Shown here in pieces: positions 53,171 through 62,610 of a DNA stretch of 64,000 nt (position 1 is its first letter; each line of letters starts with the position of its first letter). The stretch is from contig NZ_CP062698.1 in assembly GCF_018389385.1 (NCBI RefSeq), forward strand, positions 995,501 through 1,059,500. The letters are read 5' to 3'. The position numbers were made by a program, and so were the translations under genes. Under the pieces are notes generated by a model that searched no databases, was not told where the DNA came from, and saw only the letters and a list, made by a program, of their open reading frames with translations. The DNA comes from Anthocerotibacter panamensis C109 (GTDB lineage Bacteria; Cyanobacteriota; Cyanobacteriia; Gloeobacterales; Anthocerotibacteraceae).

Positions 53171-54339
53171 CTGGGATTTGCCCCCCGAAAAAGCCCCTGC
53201 TTCCACAGAGCACCTAGTAGATCTCCCTCCCTAACTAGTGCCTTCAGATTCTCATCATCGGCAGCTCGTGTGACCTGGGTAAAGCCATCTTTCTTCGTAA
53301 GCCAAAATAGCTCTTCGAGTTTTATCCCATTCACAAAATCTGGAGAATGTGTTGATATAAAGACTTGCCCACCTCGCTTTGCATACATACGAAATTCTTC
53401 AGCTAGTTGAATTAGTAAGTCTGGATACAATTGATTTTCAGGTTCCTCAATAGCAAGTAGTGGATGAGGAGAAGGATCATGAAGAAGCAGTAAATAGGCA
53501 AACATTTTAATAGTACCATCCGATACAAAACGAGCAATGAAAGGATCTTTAAAAGCACCATCTTGAAATCTCAATACAATTCGTCCGTCCTCTGTCTCTA
53601 CAGCTTCAACTTTTGAAACTCCGGGTACTCGTTGAGCCATAGCTTGTAAAACTTTTTGAAATTCAGTGCGATGATGCTCATACATGAATTGAGCAACTAA
53701 AGGAAGATTTTCTCCTCGGGTTGACAAGTGCTCCGCATAACCAGCATCTTGCGTTTCACGTGCATCGCTGATATGAAAGTCAGAGACATGCCAGTTTTCA
53801 ATAAGCTTGCGAAAACCAACAACTGCCGGGAATCGCTGAAATTGACCCAAGCCCTTAATTGCTAAAATATCAGCAGAGTCTAGCTTTTGAAACTCACGCT
53901 GTTGCTCGTCATCTTTCTTACTGTAATCCGCTTCATTAGTAATTGCCTTACCCTCTCCATCCCGGAAATCGAGAAAGCGCCATGGTTGACCACGTTGCCC
54001 ACGACGATACTGAAGGAGTTCACGTTTCACAATGGGGAAACCAGCTTTTAATTCGATTTGTAACTCATAGGTGATTAATGGCCCACCATCACGGAATTTT
54101 AATTCAATAACAATTGGACCTTTCTCTCCTCGGGAAACTACTTCTTTAAACCCACCTCGTCGCGTCAGCGCTTGCCGCACGTTAAAAACAAGAGCGTCTT
54201 TCAAAAAACTAAAGACATCGAAGAGCGTAGACTTACCCGTACCATTTGCCCCAAGGAAAACTGCCATAGTCGGCAAGTTAGAAATGCTTACATCTTGAAA
54301 CATTTTGTAGTTTCTAATCCGTAGAGCCTCTATTTTCAT
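53167..54339 (-). CDS. AAA-family (SMC/OLD-like) ATPase of a defence-type pair
   Basis: From ATG 54339 (an ATG three codons earlier is possible) the ~390-residue protein has KIEALRIRNYKMF and Walker A GANGTGKST (~31-39). It also has Walker B PLLAIEEPENQLYP and ISTHSPDF late in the protein, the AAA_21/OLD-like layout. It lacks a TOPRIM domain of its own. The next gene, DUF4276, overlaps it by 4 bp. AAA-ATPase plus small TOPRIM-like partner is the architecture of PARIS-like and OLD-like anti-phage systems; this pair is related in design only. Confidence 0.82.
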   Translation of the reverse strand: MKIEALRIRNYKMFQDVSISNLPTMAVFLGANGTGKSTLFDVFSFLKDALVFNVRQALTRRGGFKEVVSRGEKGPIVIELKFRDGGPLITYELQIELKAGFPIVKRELLQYRRGQRGQPWRFLDFRDGEGKAITNEADYSKKDDEQQREFQKLDSADILAIKGLGQFQRFPAVVGFRKLIENWHVSDFHISDARETQDAGYAEHLSTRGENLPLVAQFMYEHHRTEFQKVLQAMAQRVPGVSKVEAVETEDGRIVLRFQDGAFKDPFIARFVSDGTIKMFAYLLLLHDPSPHPLLAIEEPENQLYPDLLIQLAEEFRMYAKRGGQVFISTHSPDFVNGIKLEELFWLTKKDGFTQVTRAADDENLKALVREGDLLGALWKQGLFRGANPR

Positions 54340-54481
54340 GTCTTCCATGCCACATGCAGCAGGACGTTTTTATTATGGCACCGATAGCGTATTTCTGCCT
54401 TTCAGCAGGGGAACGGTCACAATTCTCAAAGCCACGTCAAAAGCTGCCCCTGCTACGATAAGGCGGGTATAATCACAAACC

Positions 54482-55639
54482 ATGGCGCACGTCGAACTCA
54501 AGAACATCTCCAAGCAATTCGGGGGGCAGACCGTCCTCGCTCAGCTTGACCTGACTGTCGAAGACCGGGAACTGCTCGTCCTTGTGGGACCATCCGGGTG
54601 CGGGAAAAGTACCCTCTTACGTTTGATTGCCGGGTTGGAGGAACCCACCTCCGGGACAATCACCCTCGATGGGTGCGACCTAACCCCCCTCGCCCCCAAA
54701 GACCGGGATGTGGCGATGGTTTTTCAAAATTACGCCCTCTATCCGCACCTCTCGGTCTACGACAACCTCGCCTTCGGGCTGCGCCGCCGCAGTGGACAAG
54801 CTTGGCATCAAAAAGCCCTCGACGGACTCGGAAAACTGCCCGGTCTCAACCTCCGCAGTAAAGAAGCCGTCTATATCGACAGTCAGGTGCGCAAAATCGC
54901 CCAAGTTCTACAGATCGAACCGCTCCTCAACCGCCGCCCCGCCGAACTCTCCGGCGGCCAAAAACAACGGGTTGCCCTCGGACGGGCGATGGTCCGCAAT
55001 CCCAAAATCTACCTGATGGACGAGCCTCTCTCCAATCTTGATGCCCAACTCAGGACTCAGACCCGGACCCAGATTGTCCAGTGGCAACAACAGTTGGCGA
55101 CTACGACCATTTACGTCACCCACGACCAAACCGAAGCGATGACCATGGGTACCCGCATCGCCATCATGAACCGGGGCTTTCTACAACAGATCGATACTCC
55201 CCTCGCGGTCTACCGCTCTCCCGCCAATAGGTTCGTCGCCGGGTTTATCGGAGAGCCCCAGATGAATTTCCTCCGTGCTCACCCCCAAGTCCAAGATGGT
55301 GTGGCAACCTTGGTCGCAGAAGGCTTCACCCTCCCCTTGCCTGCGCATTATCAAGCCGCAGACCTCCCCCCCAACCTCACCCTCGGTCTACGCCCAGAAC
55401 ATCTCTATCTAAAAACCTCCGACCCCCTGCTGCGGGGCACAGTCCGCCTTGTCGAAACCCTCGGTAGCGAAACCTTGGTCCTCTGCCAAACCCCAGCAGG
55501 CGCTATAAATCTCCGTGTCAGCGCCGACCAAACTATTTCTATAGGTGAAGGGATCGGGCTCGACATCCAGAGCGAATGGCTCCACTTGTTTGACGAGTCC
55601 ACCGGACAGCGTGTGATTGCGCGTTCCCTCAAAAGTTAA
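54482..55639 (+). CDS. UgpC/MalK-type sugar ABC transporter ATPase
   Basis: The 385-residue protein has Walker A (GPSGCGKST), Q-loop (VFQNYALYPH), signature (LSGGQKQR), Walker B (IYLMDEPLSNLD) and H-loop (YVTHDQTEAM). A C-terminal TOBE/regulatory part follows (GLRPEHLYL). It energises uptake of sugars or glycerol phosphate; no permeases are adjacent, so it may serve several transporters. There is an insertion of about 20 residues after the Q-loop (QAWHQKALDGLGKLPGLNL). Confidence 0.92.
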   Translation: MAHVELKNISKQFGGQTVLAQLDLTVEDRELLVLVGPSGCGKSTLLRLIAGLEEPTSGTITLDGCDLTPLAPKDRDVAMVFQNYALYPHLSVYDNLAFGLRRRSGQAWHQKALDGLGKLPGLNLRSKEAVYIDSQVRKIAQVLQIEPLLNRRPAELSGGQKQRVALGRAMVRNPKIYLMDEPLSNLDAQLRTQTRTQIVQWQQQLATTTIYVTHDQTEAMTMGTRIAIMNRGFLQQIDTPLAVYRSPANRFVAGFIGEPQMNFLRAHPQVQDGVATLVAEGFTLPLPAHYQAADLPPNLTLGLRPEHLYLKTSDPLLRGTVRLVETLGSETLVLCQTPAGAINLRVSADQTISIGEGIGLDIQSEWLHLFDESTGQRVIARSLKS

Positions 55640-55642
55640 ACA

Positions 55643-56725
55643 TTAAGACGATTCCTCAGAAGCGGGTACCGGAGCCTCTTCCAGCATGACCCAGCGCCGC
55701 CAGAGGACCAACAGCAACGAAAGAATAACAGGTCCAAGGACAAGACCCAAGGTTCCAAACACCAAAAGCCCGCCCAAGACACCAAAGAATACCAGCAAAA
55801 AGGGAATTCCTGTGCCCTGACTAATAAAGTACGGTTTGAGCACATTGTCGATGGTGCTGACCACCCCGAGCCCCCAAATAAAGAGCAGACCCGCCGCCAA
55901 CAACTTTCCCTGCATGAGCAGCCACACCACACACGGAAACCAAACAATAAACGTGGGGATCTGCACGACTGAGAGCAAGAACGTAAGAAAAGCCAAGATC
56001 GGGGCAATGGAGATCCCCGCCACAGCAATCCCAATTCCAGCCAAAACCCCTTGAGCAATAGCTGTGACCCCCAGTCCCAACATGACCGCCCGGATAGTCT
56101 GTGCCAGCGGGATAAGTAAAGAGGTCAGAGACTTTCCTCCTGAGCGGTCAAGCCCGCGCTCGATCTGTGCGACTAGGACTTCGCCATCGAGATACAAAAA
56201 GAAAATCGTAAACAACGTCAGAAACAAGGTGACTACACTCTGTCCCACCTCCCGCCCAAAACTGCCCAACAGTGTCAATAGTTGCCCCACGCGCTCGCGC
56301 AACGCTTGCTCCAGAACCCCGTTGTCCAGCCCTTGCAGCCAAGAGGCCAACCCCGAGCCCACACCGGGAATCTGCCCGACAAAGGCACTGAGGGTATCAA
56401 TCGTGCCCGTCACCAGACTATCCAGAGTGAGGCTCCCGTCTGTCTGTAAGGATTGGTAGATAGTTAGCGTATTGCGGGCTAGGACCAGACTCGCCCCTAC
56501 AGTCGGAACGAACACGACCAGAAATAAGAACCCCGTCATGAGCGAAGCAGCCCAAATACTGTCTAGACCGAGGCGAGCCTTAACTTTGCAGTAGAGCGGC
56601 CAAGTGACCAGCGCTAGAATTCCTGCCCAACCTAGAGCAGGTAAAAAAGGGCCGACGACCAGGAGGGCACCCCATAGCAAAAGCCCGGTAAAAAAAAAGA
56701 TGGAAAGTTGCTGCTTGGTGACCAT
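55643..56725 (-). CDS. AI-2E/PerM-family membrane protein
   Basis: The 360-residue protein has about eight transmembrane helices and the AI-2E family conserved part near the C-terminus (FLTFLLSVVQIPTFIVWFPCVVWLL; VVSTIDNVLKPYFISQGTGIPFLLVF; GVLGGLLVFGTLGLVLGPV). Family members export AI-2 or act as Na/H antiporters; substrate open. It is convergent with the ABC ATPase gene, with 3 bp between them. Confidence 0.92.
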   Translation of the reverse strand: MVTKQQLSIFFFTGLLLWGALLVVGPFLPALGWAGILALVTWPLYCKVKARLGLDSIWAASLMTGFLFLVVFVPTVGASLVLARNTLTIYQSLQTDGSLTLDSLVTGTIDTLSAFVGQIPGVGSGLASWLQGLDNGVLEQALRERVGQLLTLLGSFGREVGQSVVTLFLTLFTIFFLYLDGEVLVAQIERGLDRSGGKSLTSLLIPLAQTIRAVMLGLGVTAIAQGVLAGIGIAVAGISIAPILAFLTFLLSVVQIPTFIVWFPCVVWLLMQGKLLAAGLLFIWGLGVVSTIDNVLKPYFISQGTGIPFLLVFFGVLGGLLVFGTLGLVLGPVILSLLLVLWRRWVMLEEAPVPASEESS

Positions 56726-56965
56726 GACTGGGATATCGATTCTCTCAATTTTAAATAGATGACGCTCCGTTGTAGCCCCACCACGCTCAATACCAGGGTA
56801 CGCGCAAGCAGTCCTAGCTATTTGAACCCTTTTTAGACAGCTTCTCTTCCAAAAATCTGGAAACTTACTGTAAAGTTTTATAAAGTGGCCCTATCCTGGG
56901 GAAGAATCTGTCTTATTCCTCCCGTTCATGGACGCCGACCCAATTCATGGAGCACCCTGGTCACG

Positions 56966-57841
56966 ATGAAATTCTTATCCTTGAGCAAAAATTCACTGGT
57001 CATCCTTCACATTCTGTCCATGCTCTTCGGGCTTTTTGGTATGGTGATCCTACCGCGACAGCCGGAATTTGTAGCGCGTATGCCTGAGATTGGACTACAC
57101 ATCTACGAGTTCGGTCTATCCAAGGGCGGGGCACTGTACATTGTCGTCGGGGCTCTGGCGCTCATGATCTACGGAGCTGAAGTGCTCGGGCTACGCCGGA
57201 TGTGGCTGTTCTTTATCCCGGCTTGTGCCATCTCCCTCGCCAGTGAACTGTTGGGGACCAGCACCGGCTTCCCTTTTGGAGCCTACGAGTACACTGAGCT
57301 TCTGGGCTATAAAATTGCTGGCTTGGTGCCTTTCGCCATTCCTTTGTCCTGGTTCTATATGGGACTTATTGCTTATTTACTCGCCAGTGCACTTTTCAAG
57401 GATGTTCGTGGTCTGCTGGGTACGGTTGGGCCATTGGTTTTGGGGGCCTGGATGTTGACAGCTTGGGACTTGGTGCTCGACCCGGCGATGACCCTGGTTT
57501 CTCCGAGTTTCTGGATCTGGAAGGAAGGCGGGCCGTTTTTTGGGATGCCACTCCAAAATTTTGTGGGCTGGTTCGGGACAGGACTCATCTTTATGATAGT
57601 GGCGCGTTTGTTGTGGCGGGAGGAGCCAGTGGTAACCCGCGAACAGCTCACCTTGCCCTTGATTATCTACACCGCCAATATTCTCTTTGCAGTAACCCTC
57701 AGTCTGGGGGCGGTTGCGGATACAGACCTGCGTATTCCGGTAGCCATGGGACTTTTGCTCGGTCAGGTGCCCGCGATGCTCTGCTGGTGGTTTGCGGGTC
57801 TGGGGGCTAAAGCGCCCATGCTCGACCCGCAGGCGGAATAG
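56966..57841 (+). CDS. cruF: carotenoid 1',2'-hydratase CruF
   Basis: ATG 56966 gives 291 residues with seven to eight membrane segments and the CruF-type motifs (SLASELLGTSTGFPFGAYEYTELLGYKIAG; AWDLVLDPAMTLVSPSFWIW). CruF hydrates the psi end of gamma-carotene in myxoxanthophyll-type carotenoid synthesis. It is followed at once by cruG, which encodes the glycosyltransferase of the same pathway. The frame upstream of this ATG is less likely coding. Confidence 0.9.
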   Translation: MKFLSLSKNSLVILHILSMLFGLFGMVILPRQPEFVARMPEIGLHIYEFGLSKGGALYIVVGALALMIYGAEVLGLRRMWLFFIPACAISLASELLGTSTGFPFGAYEYTELLGYKIAGLVPFAIPLSWFYMGLIAYLLASALFKDVRGLLGTVGPLVLGAWMLTAWDLVLDPAMTLVSPSFWIWKEGGPFFGMPLQNFVGWFGTGLIFMIVARLLWREEPVVTREQLTLPLIIYTANILFAVTLSLGAVADTDLRIPVAMGLLLGQVPAMLCWWFAGLGAKAPMLDPQAE

Positions 57842-59011
57842 GTGGGCTGGTGGCTGGTGGCCCTACTCCAGGGCGTGGCCCTATTGGTACTGATGGCTCG
57901 TCTGGCGGGGGGACGCACGCGCCGCCCGCCTTTGGCGCCGGTCTTTCTCCCCGACGAAAGTACGACAGTCTGCGTGGTCGTGCCCACCCTCAATGAGGAA
58001 AAGCGCCTCAGGCCATGCCTAGAAGGTCTAGCTCGTCAGACGCTGCCCCTCCAGGAAATTATCGTGGTGGACAGCCGCTCCACCGATGGCACCGTAGCGC
58101 TAGTCAAGGAACAAGCGACGAGCGATCCGCGCTTTCGGGTGGTGACCGATGACCCCTTACCTGCCGGTTGGGTAGGCAGACCCTGGGCGCTCCAGTATGG
58201 TTTTACCCAGGCGCGCAGTGAATGGATTTTGGGCATCGACGCGGACACGGTTCCTCAGCCCGGTCTAGTACCCGCTTTAGTACAAGCGGCAATAGCAGGC
58301 GGCTATGATGCGCTCTCCCTGGCTCCGCGCTTTATCGTCAAGACTCCGGGCGAGAACTGGCTGCACCCGGCTTTACTGATGACGTTGATTCTGCGCTTTG
58401 GTGCGACCGGAGCAACCCAGGAGCCCAAACCAGAGCGGGTCATGGCGAACGGGCAATGTTTTCTCGTGCGGCGGGCGGTCCTGGAGCGCTGGGGCGGCTA
58501 CAGTAGCGCCAAATCCTCTTTTTGTGATGATGTCACGCTCGTCCGGCATCTCGCCCGGTCGGGGGTGAAGGTCGGTTTTCTAGACGGCTCCCGTGTGATT
58601 AAAGTCCGTATGTATACCTCATTTATAGAAACCTGGCGGGAGTGGGGACGTTCCATCGACCTCAAGGACGCCAGCAACCCTAGTCAGCAGTGGTTGGATG
58701 TAGTATTTCTCCTGCTCGCTCAGGGCTTACCCCTACCGCTCTTCGTCTTTCTCCTCAGCACGGACCTGACGGCTACGGGCAGCCCAGTTTTGAGCGTCCT
58801 GCTCTGGCTCAATGGTATTTTGGTCGTGCTGCGTCTGCTATTGCTACTGGCGGTAGCACCCAGTTTCGAGGGTATCAGCCTTTTTTTCTGGCTCTCGCCC
58901 CTGGCTGACCCCCTAGCGGCACTGCGTATCCTCCTCTCCACGTTACGCCGTCCTCGGGCATGGCGGGGGCGGACTTATGGAGAGGACCCAGCGACCAGTG
59001 CCGTTCCTTAG
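57842..59011 (+). CDS. cruG: carotenoid glycosyltransferase CruG
   Basis: The start is a GTG directly after the cruF stop codon. This 389-residue GT2 enzyme has VVVPTLNEEKRLRPCL, VDSRSTDGTV, and the DxD in LGIDADTVPQPG. C-terminal membrane segments follow. It adds the 2'-sugar to hydroxylated carotenoids (myxol or oscillol glycosides). The immediate cruF-cruG linkage is the usual cyanobacterial order. Confidence 0.9.
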   Translation: MGWWLVALLQGVALLVLMARLAGGRTRRPPLAPVFLPDESTTVCVVVPTLNEEKRLRPCLEGLARQTLPLQEIIVVDSRSTDGTVALVKEQATSDPRFRVVTDDPLPAGWVGRPWALQYGFTQARSEWILGIDADTVPQPGLVPALVQAAIAGGYDALSLAPRFIVKTPGENWLHPALLMTLILRFGATGATQEPKPERVMANGQCFLVRRAVLERWGGYSSAKSSFCDDVTLVRHLARSGVKVGFLDGSRVIKVRMYTSFIETWREWGRSIDLKDASNPSQQWLDVVFLLLAQGLPLPLFVFLLSTDLTATGSPVLSVLLWLNGILVVLRLLLLLAVAPSFEGISLFFWLSPLADPLAALRILLSTLRRPRAWRGRTYGEDPATSAVP

Positions 59012-59013
59012 GT

Positions 59014-60501
59014 TTACTGCTGCAATCCAGCGGGAATCAACCAGCGGTCTAGCAGTTCAAAGCCCACTTGCACCAAGATTGCTAGGAGGGCGGCGGGGAT
59101 AGCCCCAGACAGGAGGGTGTTGTTGTCGTTGAGGGCGAGCCCCTGAGCGATTCGTTCTCCAAATCCCCCTGCTCCGATAAAGGCAGCAATGGTGGCGGTG
59201 CCGACATTGATGACCGCTGAAGTTTTGATCCCGGCGAGGATAGAGCGGGCGGCGAGGGGCAGTTCAATCAGCCGCAGACGGGCCAACTCCGGGAGCCCCA
59301 GCGCCTGAGCCGACTCTCGCAGTCCCGGTGCAATATCCGTCAGCCCGGTGTAGGTATTACGGACGATGGGCAGCAGCGCGTAGAGAAACAGGGCGACCAA
59401 GGCCGGGAACGTACCAATCTGCCGCAGGAAGGGGATGAGAAAAGCCAACAGCGCCAGCGAGGGAATCGTCTGAATCACGCCCACACCGCCCAGAACCACC
59501 GGCGCGACTAAGGGCACCCGCGCCGCCCAAATACCCAAGGGCACCCCCATGAGCACCCCGGCGGTGAGCGAAACAAAGACCAGCAACACATGCTCCCCAG
59601 TCAGCCGCCAGAAATCTGGACCCAACAGCAGACTCAAGAAGTTTTCTTGGGACGCTGGTTCTGTTGAGGCATGGAGGAAACTGGCGGCGATGGCACTAAA
59701 AGATTGGTTCTCTAACTCAGCTTGAGCATTCAAGGCAATCATCCGTTCGGTGGGAATCTTCCCCTTCAATTCCTGGAGGGCAGCCCAAGTTCGGGGCAAG
59801 CGCTGGGGCAGATCCAGCCGATAAAAGAGTACCGCCTCATAAGCCGGGAAAAACTTCCGGTCGTCCTCCAATACCCTCAGCCGATAGCGGGCAATCTTGG
59901 CGTCGGTGGAATAGATGTCAATCACCTCCACCTGTCCGTTGGCAATCGCTTCATAGGCCAACCCATGGTCCAAGCCTTGGGGCGGGGCAAAGGGTAGCTT
60001 ATAGCGGGCCTTGACCCCAGGCCAACCGTCCTGGCGCTTGAGAAACTCTTGGGAGAGGCCCAACTTCACCGCTGGGTGGCGGGCGAGGTCGGACAGGGTG
60101 CGGATGCCCAGTTGCTGGGCGCGTTCCTCCGTCATAGCGAGGGCATAGGTGTTGTTGAAGCCCAGAGGAACCGCAACGCCTAACCCGAGTGGGGCAAGCT
60201 GGCGTTGGAGGCGAGCAAGGTCCGATGGCGTCTGGTTACGCAGGAGTTCCTGGTCAATGGTGCCCGTGTACTCAGGGTAGATGTCAATGCTCCCGCTCTT
60301 GAGGGCAGCGAAGAGAATGCCGGTGTTGCCGAGTCCCTGTCTGTGGTTGACCTGGGCTTCTGCGGCTTTGAGGGCGGTTTGCTTTAGGATTTCGCCCAGG
60401 ATATAGGATTCGGTAAAGCGCTTGGAGCCCACCTTGAGGGGAGTCTGGGCCCAGACTCCGGGCGTCCACAGGATGAGTAGCAGCCAGCAGACCCACTTCA
60501 T
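59014..60501 (-). CDS. osmoprotectant-type ABC binding protein-permease fusion
   Basis: The 495-residue protein has a signal peptide and a QAT-type binding domain (VGSKRFTESYILGEILKQ; GSIDIYPEYTGTIDQELLRNQ; ~20-285). A permease domain with six helices follows (~295-490; GVIQTIPSLALLAFLIP; AGIKTSAVINVGTATIAAFIGAGGFG). Most systems encode these separately or have permease first; here the binding domain comes first. Substrates may be glycine betaine, choline or proline. It overlaps the ATPase gene by 4 bp. Confidence 0.88.
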   Translation of the reverse strand: MKWVCWLLLILWTPGVWAQTPLKVGSKRFTESYILGEILKQTALKAAEAQVNHRQGLGNTGILFAALKSGSIDIYPEYTGTIDQELLRNQTPSDLARLQRQLAPLGLGVAVPLGFNNTYALAMTEERAQQLGIRTLSDLARHPAVKLGLSQEFLKRQDGWPGVKARYKLPFAPPQGLDHGLAYEAIANGQVEVIDIYSTDAKIARYRLRVLEDDRKFFPAYEAVLFYRLDLPQRLPRTWAALQELKGKIPTERMIALNAQAELENQSFSAIAASFLHASTEPASQENFLSLLLGPDFWRLTGEHVLLVFVSLTAGVLMGVPLGIWAARVPLVAPVVLGGVGVIQTIPSLALLAFLIPFLRQIGTFPALVALFLYALLPIVRNTYTGLTDIAPGLRESAQALGLPELARLRLIELPLAARSILAGIKTSAVINVGTATIAAFIGAGGFGERIAQGLALNDNNTLLSGAIPAALLAILVQVGFELLDRWLIPAGLQQ

Positions 60502-61253
60502 GTGGTAAACCCCGCTTCTAGTGTAGCGAGGGGGGAGCGTTGGGCCTGAATGAAGTCGGTGACGTAGGGTTCGGCAGGCCGTTGGAGCAAGTCGGTGAGC
60601 GAGCCACGCTGAACGATTTGGCCCTGGCGCATCAAGATAATTTCGTCCCCAAAGTAGGCGGCTTCGCCCATGTCGTGGGTCACGAGGACTACGGTTTTGT
60701 CTAGGAGCGTGAAAATATTTTTTAATTCGGTCTGGAGTTGGCTACGGGTGATGGGGTCGAGGGCTCCGAGGGGTTCGTCTAAGAGCAGAATGGGGGGGTC
60801 GAGCATCAAAGCACGCATGATCCCCACACGCTGGCGCTGGCCTCCAGAGAGGTCTTTGGGATAGCGGTTGAGGTCTTTGGGACTGAGGCGAACGAGGTCA
60901 CAGAGTTCTTGGAGGCGCTGGGCAAGGGCAAGGGCAGGCCGTTTGAGGTAGCGGGCGAGCAGGGTGACATTGGCTGCGGCGCTCAGGTGAGGGAAGAGTC
61001 CCCCATCCTGGATGACATAACCTATCTTGTGGCGCAGGGTATTGGCGTTGGCGGGGGTTAGTTCCTGACCCTCCAGCAGTACGCGCCCGGTGTCGGGGGA
61101 GATAAGACCTACTATGAGCCTCAACAGGGTAGATTTACCGCAACCGCTAGGTCCAATCAGGACGGTGGTCGCCTGGGGGGGGAAGCTCAGGGTGGTTGAG
61201 GCTAGGACGATGCGCTTGCCGTAGGTTTTGGTGACGCCTTCTATGGCTATCAT
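60498..61253 (-). CDS. osmoprotectant-type ABC transporter ATPase
   Basis: 251 residues with GPSGCGKST, GGQRQRVGIMRAL, LLLDEPLGALD and LVTHDMGEA. It is of the OpuA/ProV type but lacks CBS domains. It is encoded just upstream of the binding protein-permease fusion with a 4-bp overlap, so the two make a complete importer. Confidence 0.92.
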   Translation of the reverse strand: MIAIEGVTKTYGKRIVLASTTLSFPPQATTVLIGPSGCGKSTLLRLIVGLISPDTGRVLLEGQELTPANANTLRHKIGYVIQDGGLFPHLSAAANVTLLARYLKRPALALAQRLQELCDLVRLSPKDLNRYPKDLSGGQRQRVGIMRALMLDPPILLLDEPLGALDPITRSQLQTELKNIFTLLDKTVVLVTHDMGEAAYFGDEIILMRQGQIVQRGSLTDLLQRPAEPYVTDFIQAQRSPLATLEAGFTT

Positions 61254-61383
61254 TGCTGCTCTGGGATTTTAGGGCGTGTTGTTCATTAGTTTAGCTGGCG
61301 GACTAGGGGGTCATCGGGTGTGGAGTGTGGACTCCTTTTGGGGTTCGGGACATGGGTTGGACAGAAACAGACCTACTCGCCTA

Positions 61384-62100
61384 TCAGATGAGCGCTTCGC
61401 CCAGATAGCTCTTGCGTACCGCCTCCGAAGTCAGTAGCTCTTGGGCTGCTCCTTCAAGGACGATGTGACCGTCTTCCAAGACATAGCCCCGGTCAGCCAG
61501 TTTGAGCGCCTGTTGCGCGTTTTGCTCGACGAGGAGGATCATCACCCCGGCCCTGCGGATCTGCTCAATGATGCGGAAGATATTTTGGACAATGAGTGGA
61601 GCAAGGCCCATACTTGGCTCGTCAAGCAGCAATAACTGAGGCTTAGAGAGCAATGCCCGACCTAAAGCCAGCATCTGCTGCTCCCCACCCGAGAGCGTCC
61701 CGGCTTTTTGCCCACTACGCTGCTTAAGGATAGGAAACATGTCAAAAATATGGTCTAGCTCCCCGACAATGGAGTCTTTACGCCTATAGGCTCCCATTTC
61801 CAAATTCTCAAGCACAGATAGGCGCGAAAAAATACGCCGTCCTTCTGGGACATGGACAATGCCCTTACTCACCAGGATATCGGGTTTGAGGGCGTGGACC
61901 GTTTCGCCATTGAAGCGAATAATTCCGCCCCGAGGACGCAGTAGGCCCGAGATCGTGCGTAGCGTCGTGGATTTGCCCGCCCCATTAGGCCCGATGACCG
62001 TCACCAACTCCTCCGGCTTGACCGTGAGGGTGACCCCATGCAGGACCGAAACCGGACCGTAGCCCGCACTTAACTCCTTGATTTCCAGCCCCGCTGCCAT
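61384..62100 (-). CDS. livF: branched-chain amino acid-type ABC ATPase
   Basis: From ATG 62100 (GGGGA at 7 nt) it encodes ~238 residues: GPNGAGKSTTLRTISGL, LSGGEQQMLALGRAL, LLLDEPSMGLAP, LLVEQNAQQALKLADRGYVLEDG. These are LivF features. Other liv genes are not adjacent. In cyanobacteria such ATPases (NatE, UrtE) serve amino-acid or urea uptake; which one is not decided. Confidence 0.88.
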   Translation of the reverse strand: MAAGLEIKELSAGYGPVSVLHGVTLTVKPEELVTVIGPNGAGKSTTLRTISGLLRPRGGIIRFNGETVHALKPDILVSKGIVHVPEGRRIFSRLSVLENLEMGAYRRKDSIVGELDHIFDMFPILKQRSGQKAGTLSGGEQQMLALGRALLSKPQLLLLDEPSMGLAPLIVQNIFRIIEQIRRAGVMILLVEQNAQQALKLADRGYVLEDGHIVLEGAAQELLTSEAVRKSYLGEALI

Positions 62101-62127
62101 ATTCATCCCCAATACCGCATCGTTATC

Positions 62128-62484
62128 TTAGAGCTTTTTAAGGTATTCGAGGAGGTCAGCCATCTGCTGCGGCTCAAGCTGGAAACTAGGCATAGGCGGC
62201 GTCTTGCCGCTGACCACTTGGGTGATGAGTTGTGTATCAGAGCGCCGTTGGGACACTTTCATAAGACTGGGACCCACCTCGCCCTTGGCGTCTAGCCCAT
62301 GGCAGCCAGAGCAGTTGTTCTCAAAAATTATCCTGCCCTGTGCGCCATCCCCTTGTAAGGTCATCACGGAAGCCACATAGGGGTCTGGATGTGGAGCATT
62401 CACCGTCAGGGCAATCGCCACTGCTCCTCCCAAGAGGAGGACTACCGTGATCAATAGCACCGACCGCGAAACCTTCACCCGCAC
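62128..62484 (-). CDS. cytM: membrane-anchored cytochrome c, CytM-like
   Basis: 118 residues with an N-terminal anchor (VLLITVVLLLGGAVAIALTV) and one haem site (CSGCH). GEVGPSLMKVSQRRSDTQLI and TPPMPSFQLEPQQMADLLEYL follow, with Met as axial ligand. The last part is typical of cytochrome cM, which in cyanobacteria acts under stress and dark heterotrophy. It lies upstream of livF by 27 bp on the same strand. Confidence 0.8.
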   Translation of the reverse strand: MRVKVSRSVLLITVVLLLGGAVAIALTVNAPHPDPYVASVMTLQGDGAQGRIIFENNCSGCHGLDAKGEVGPSLMKVSQRRSDTQLITQVVSGKTPPMPSFQLEPQQMADLLEYLKKL

Positions 62485-62610
62485 GCTCCCGAAACAAATG
62501 TTAGCAGGGATTCAACAAATGAGAATTTAGTTGACCCTGTATAACATATCTTAAAACTTTCGCTGCCACTAGGGGTAAAGGGTTGCAAAGCTTTACGATA
62601 AGAGGAGGAT

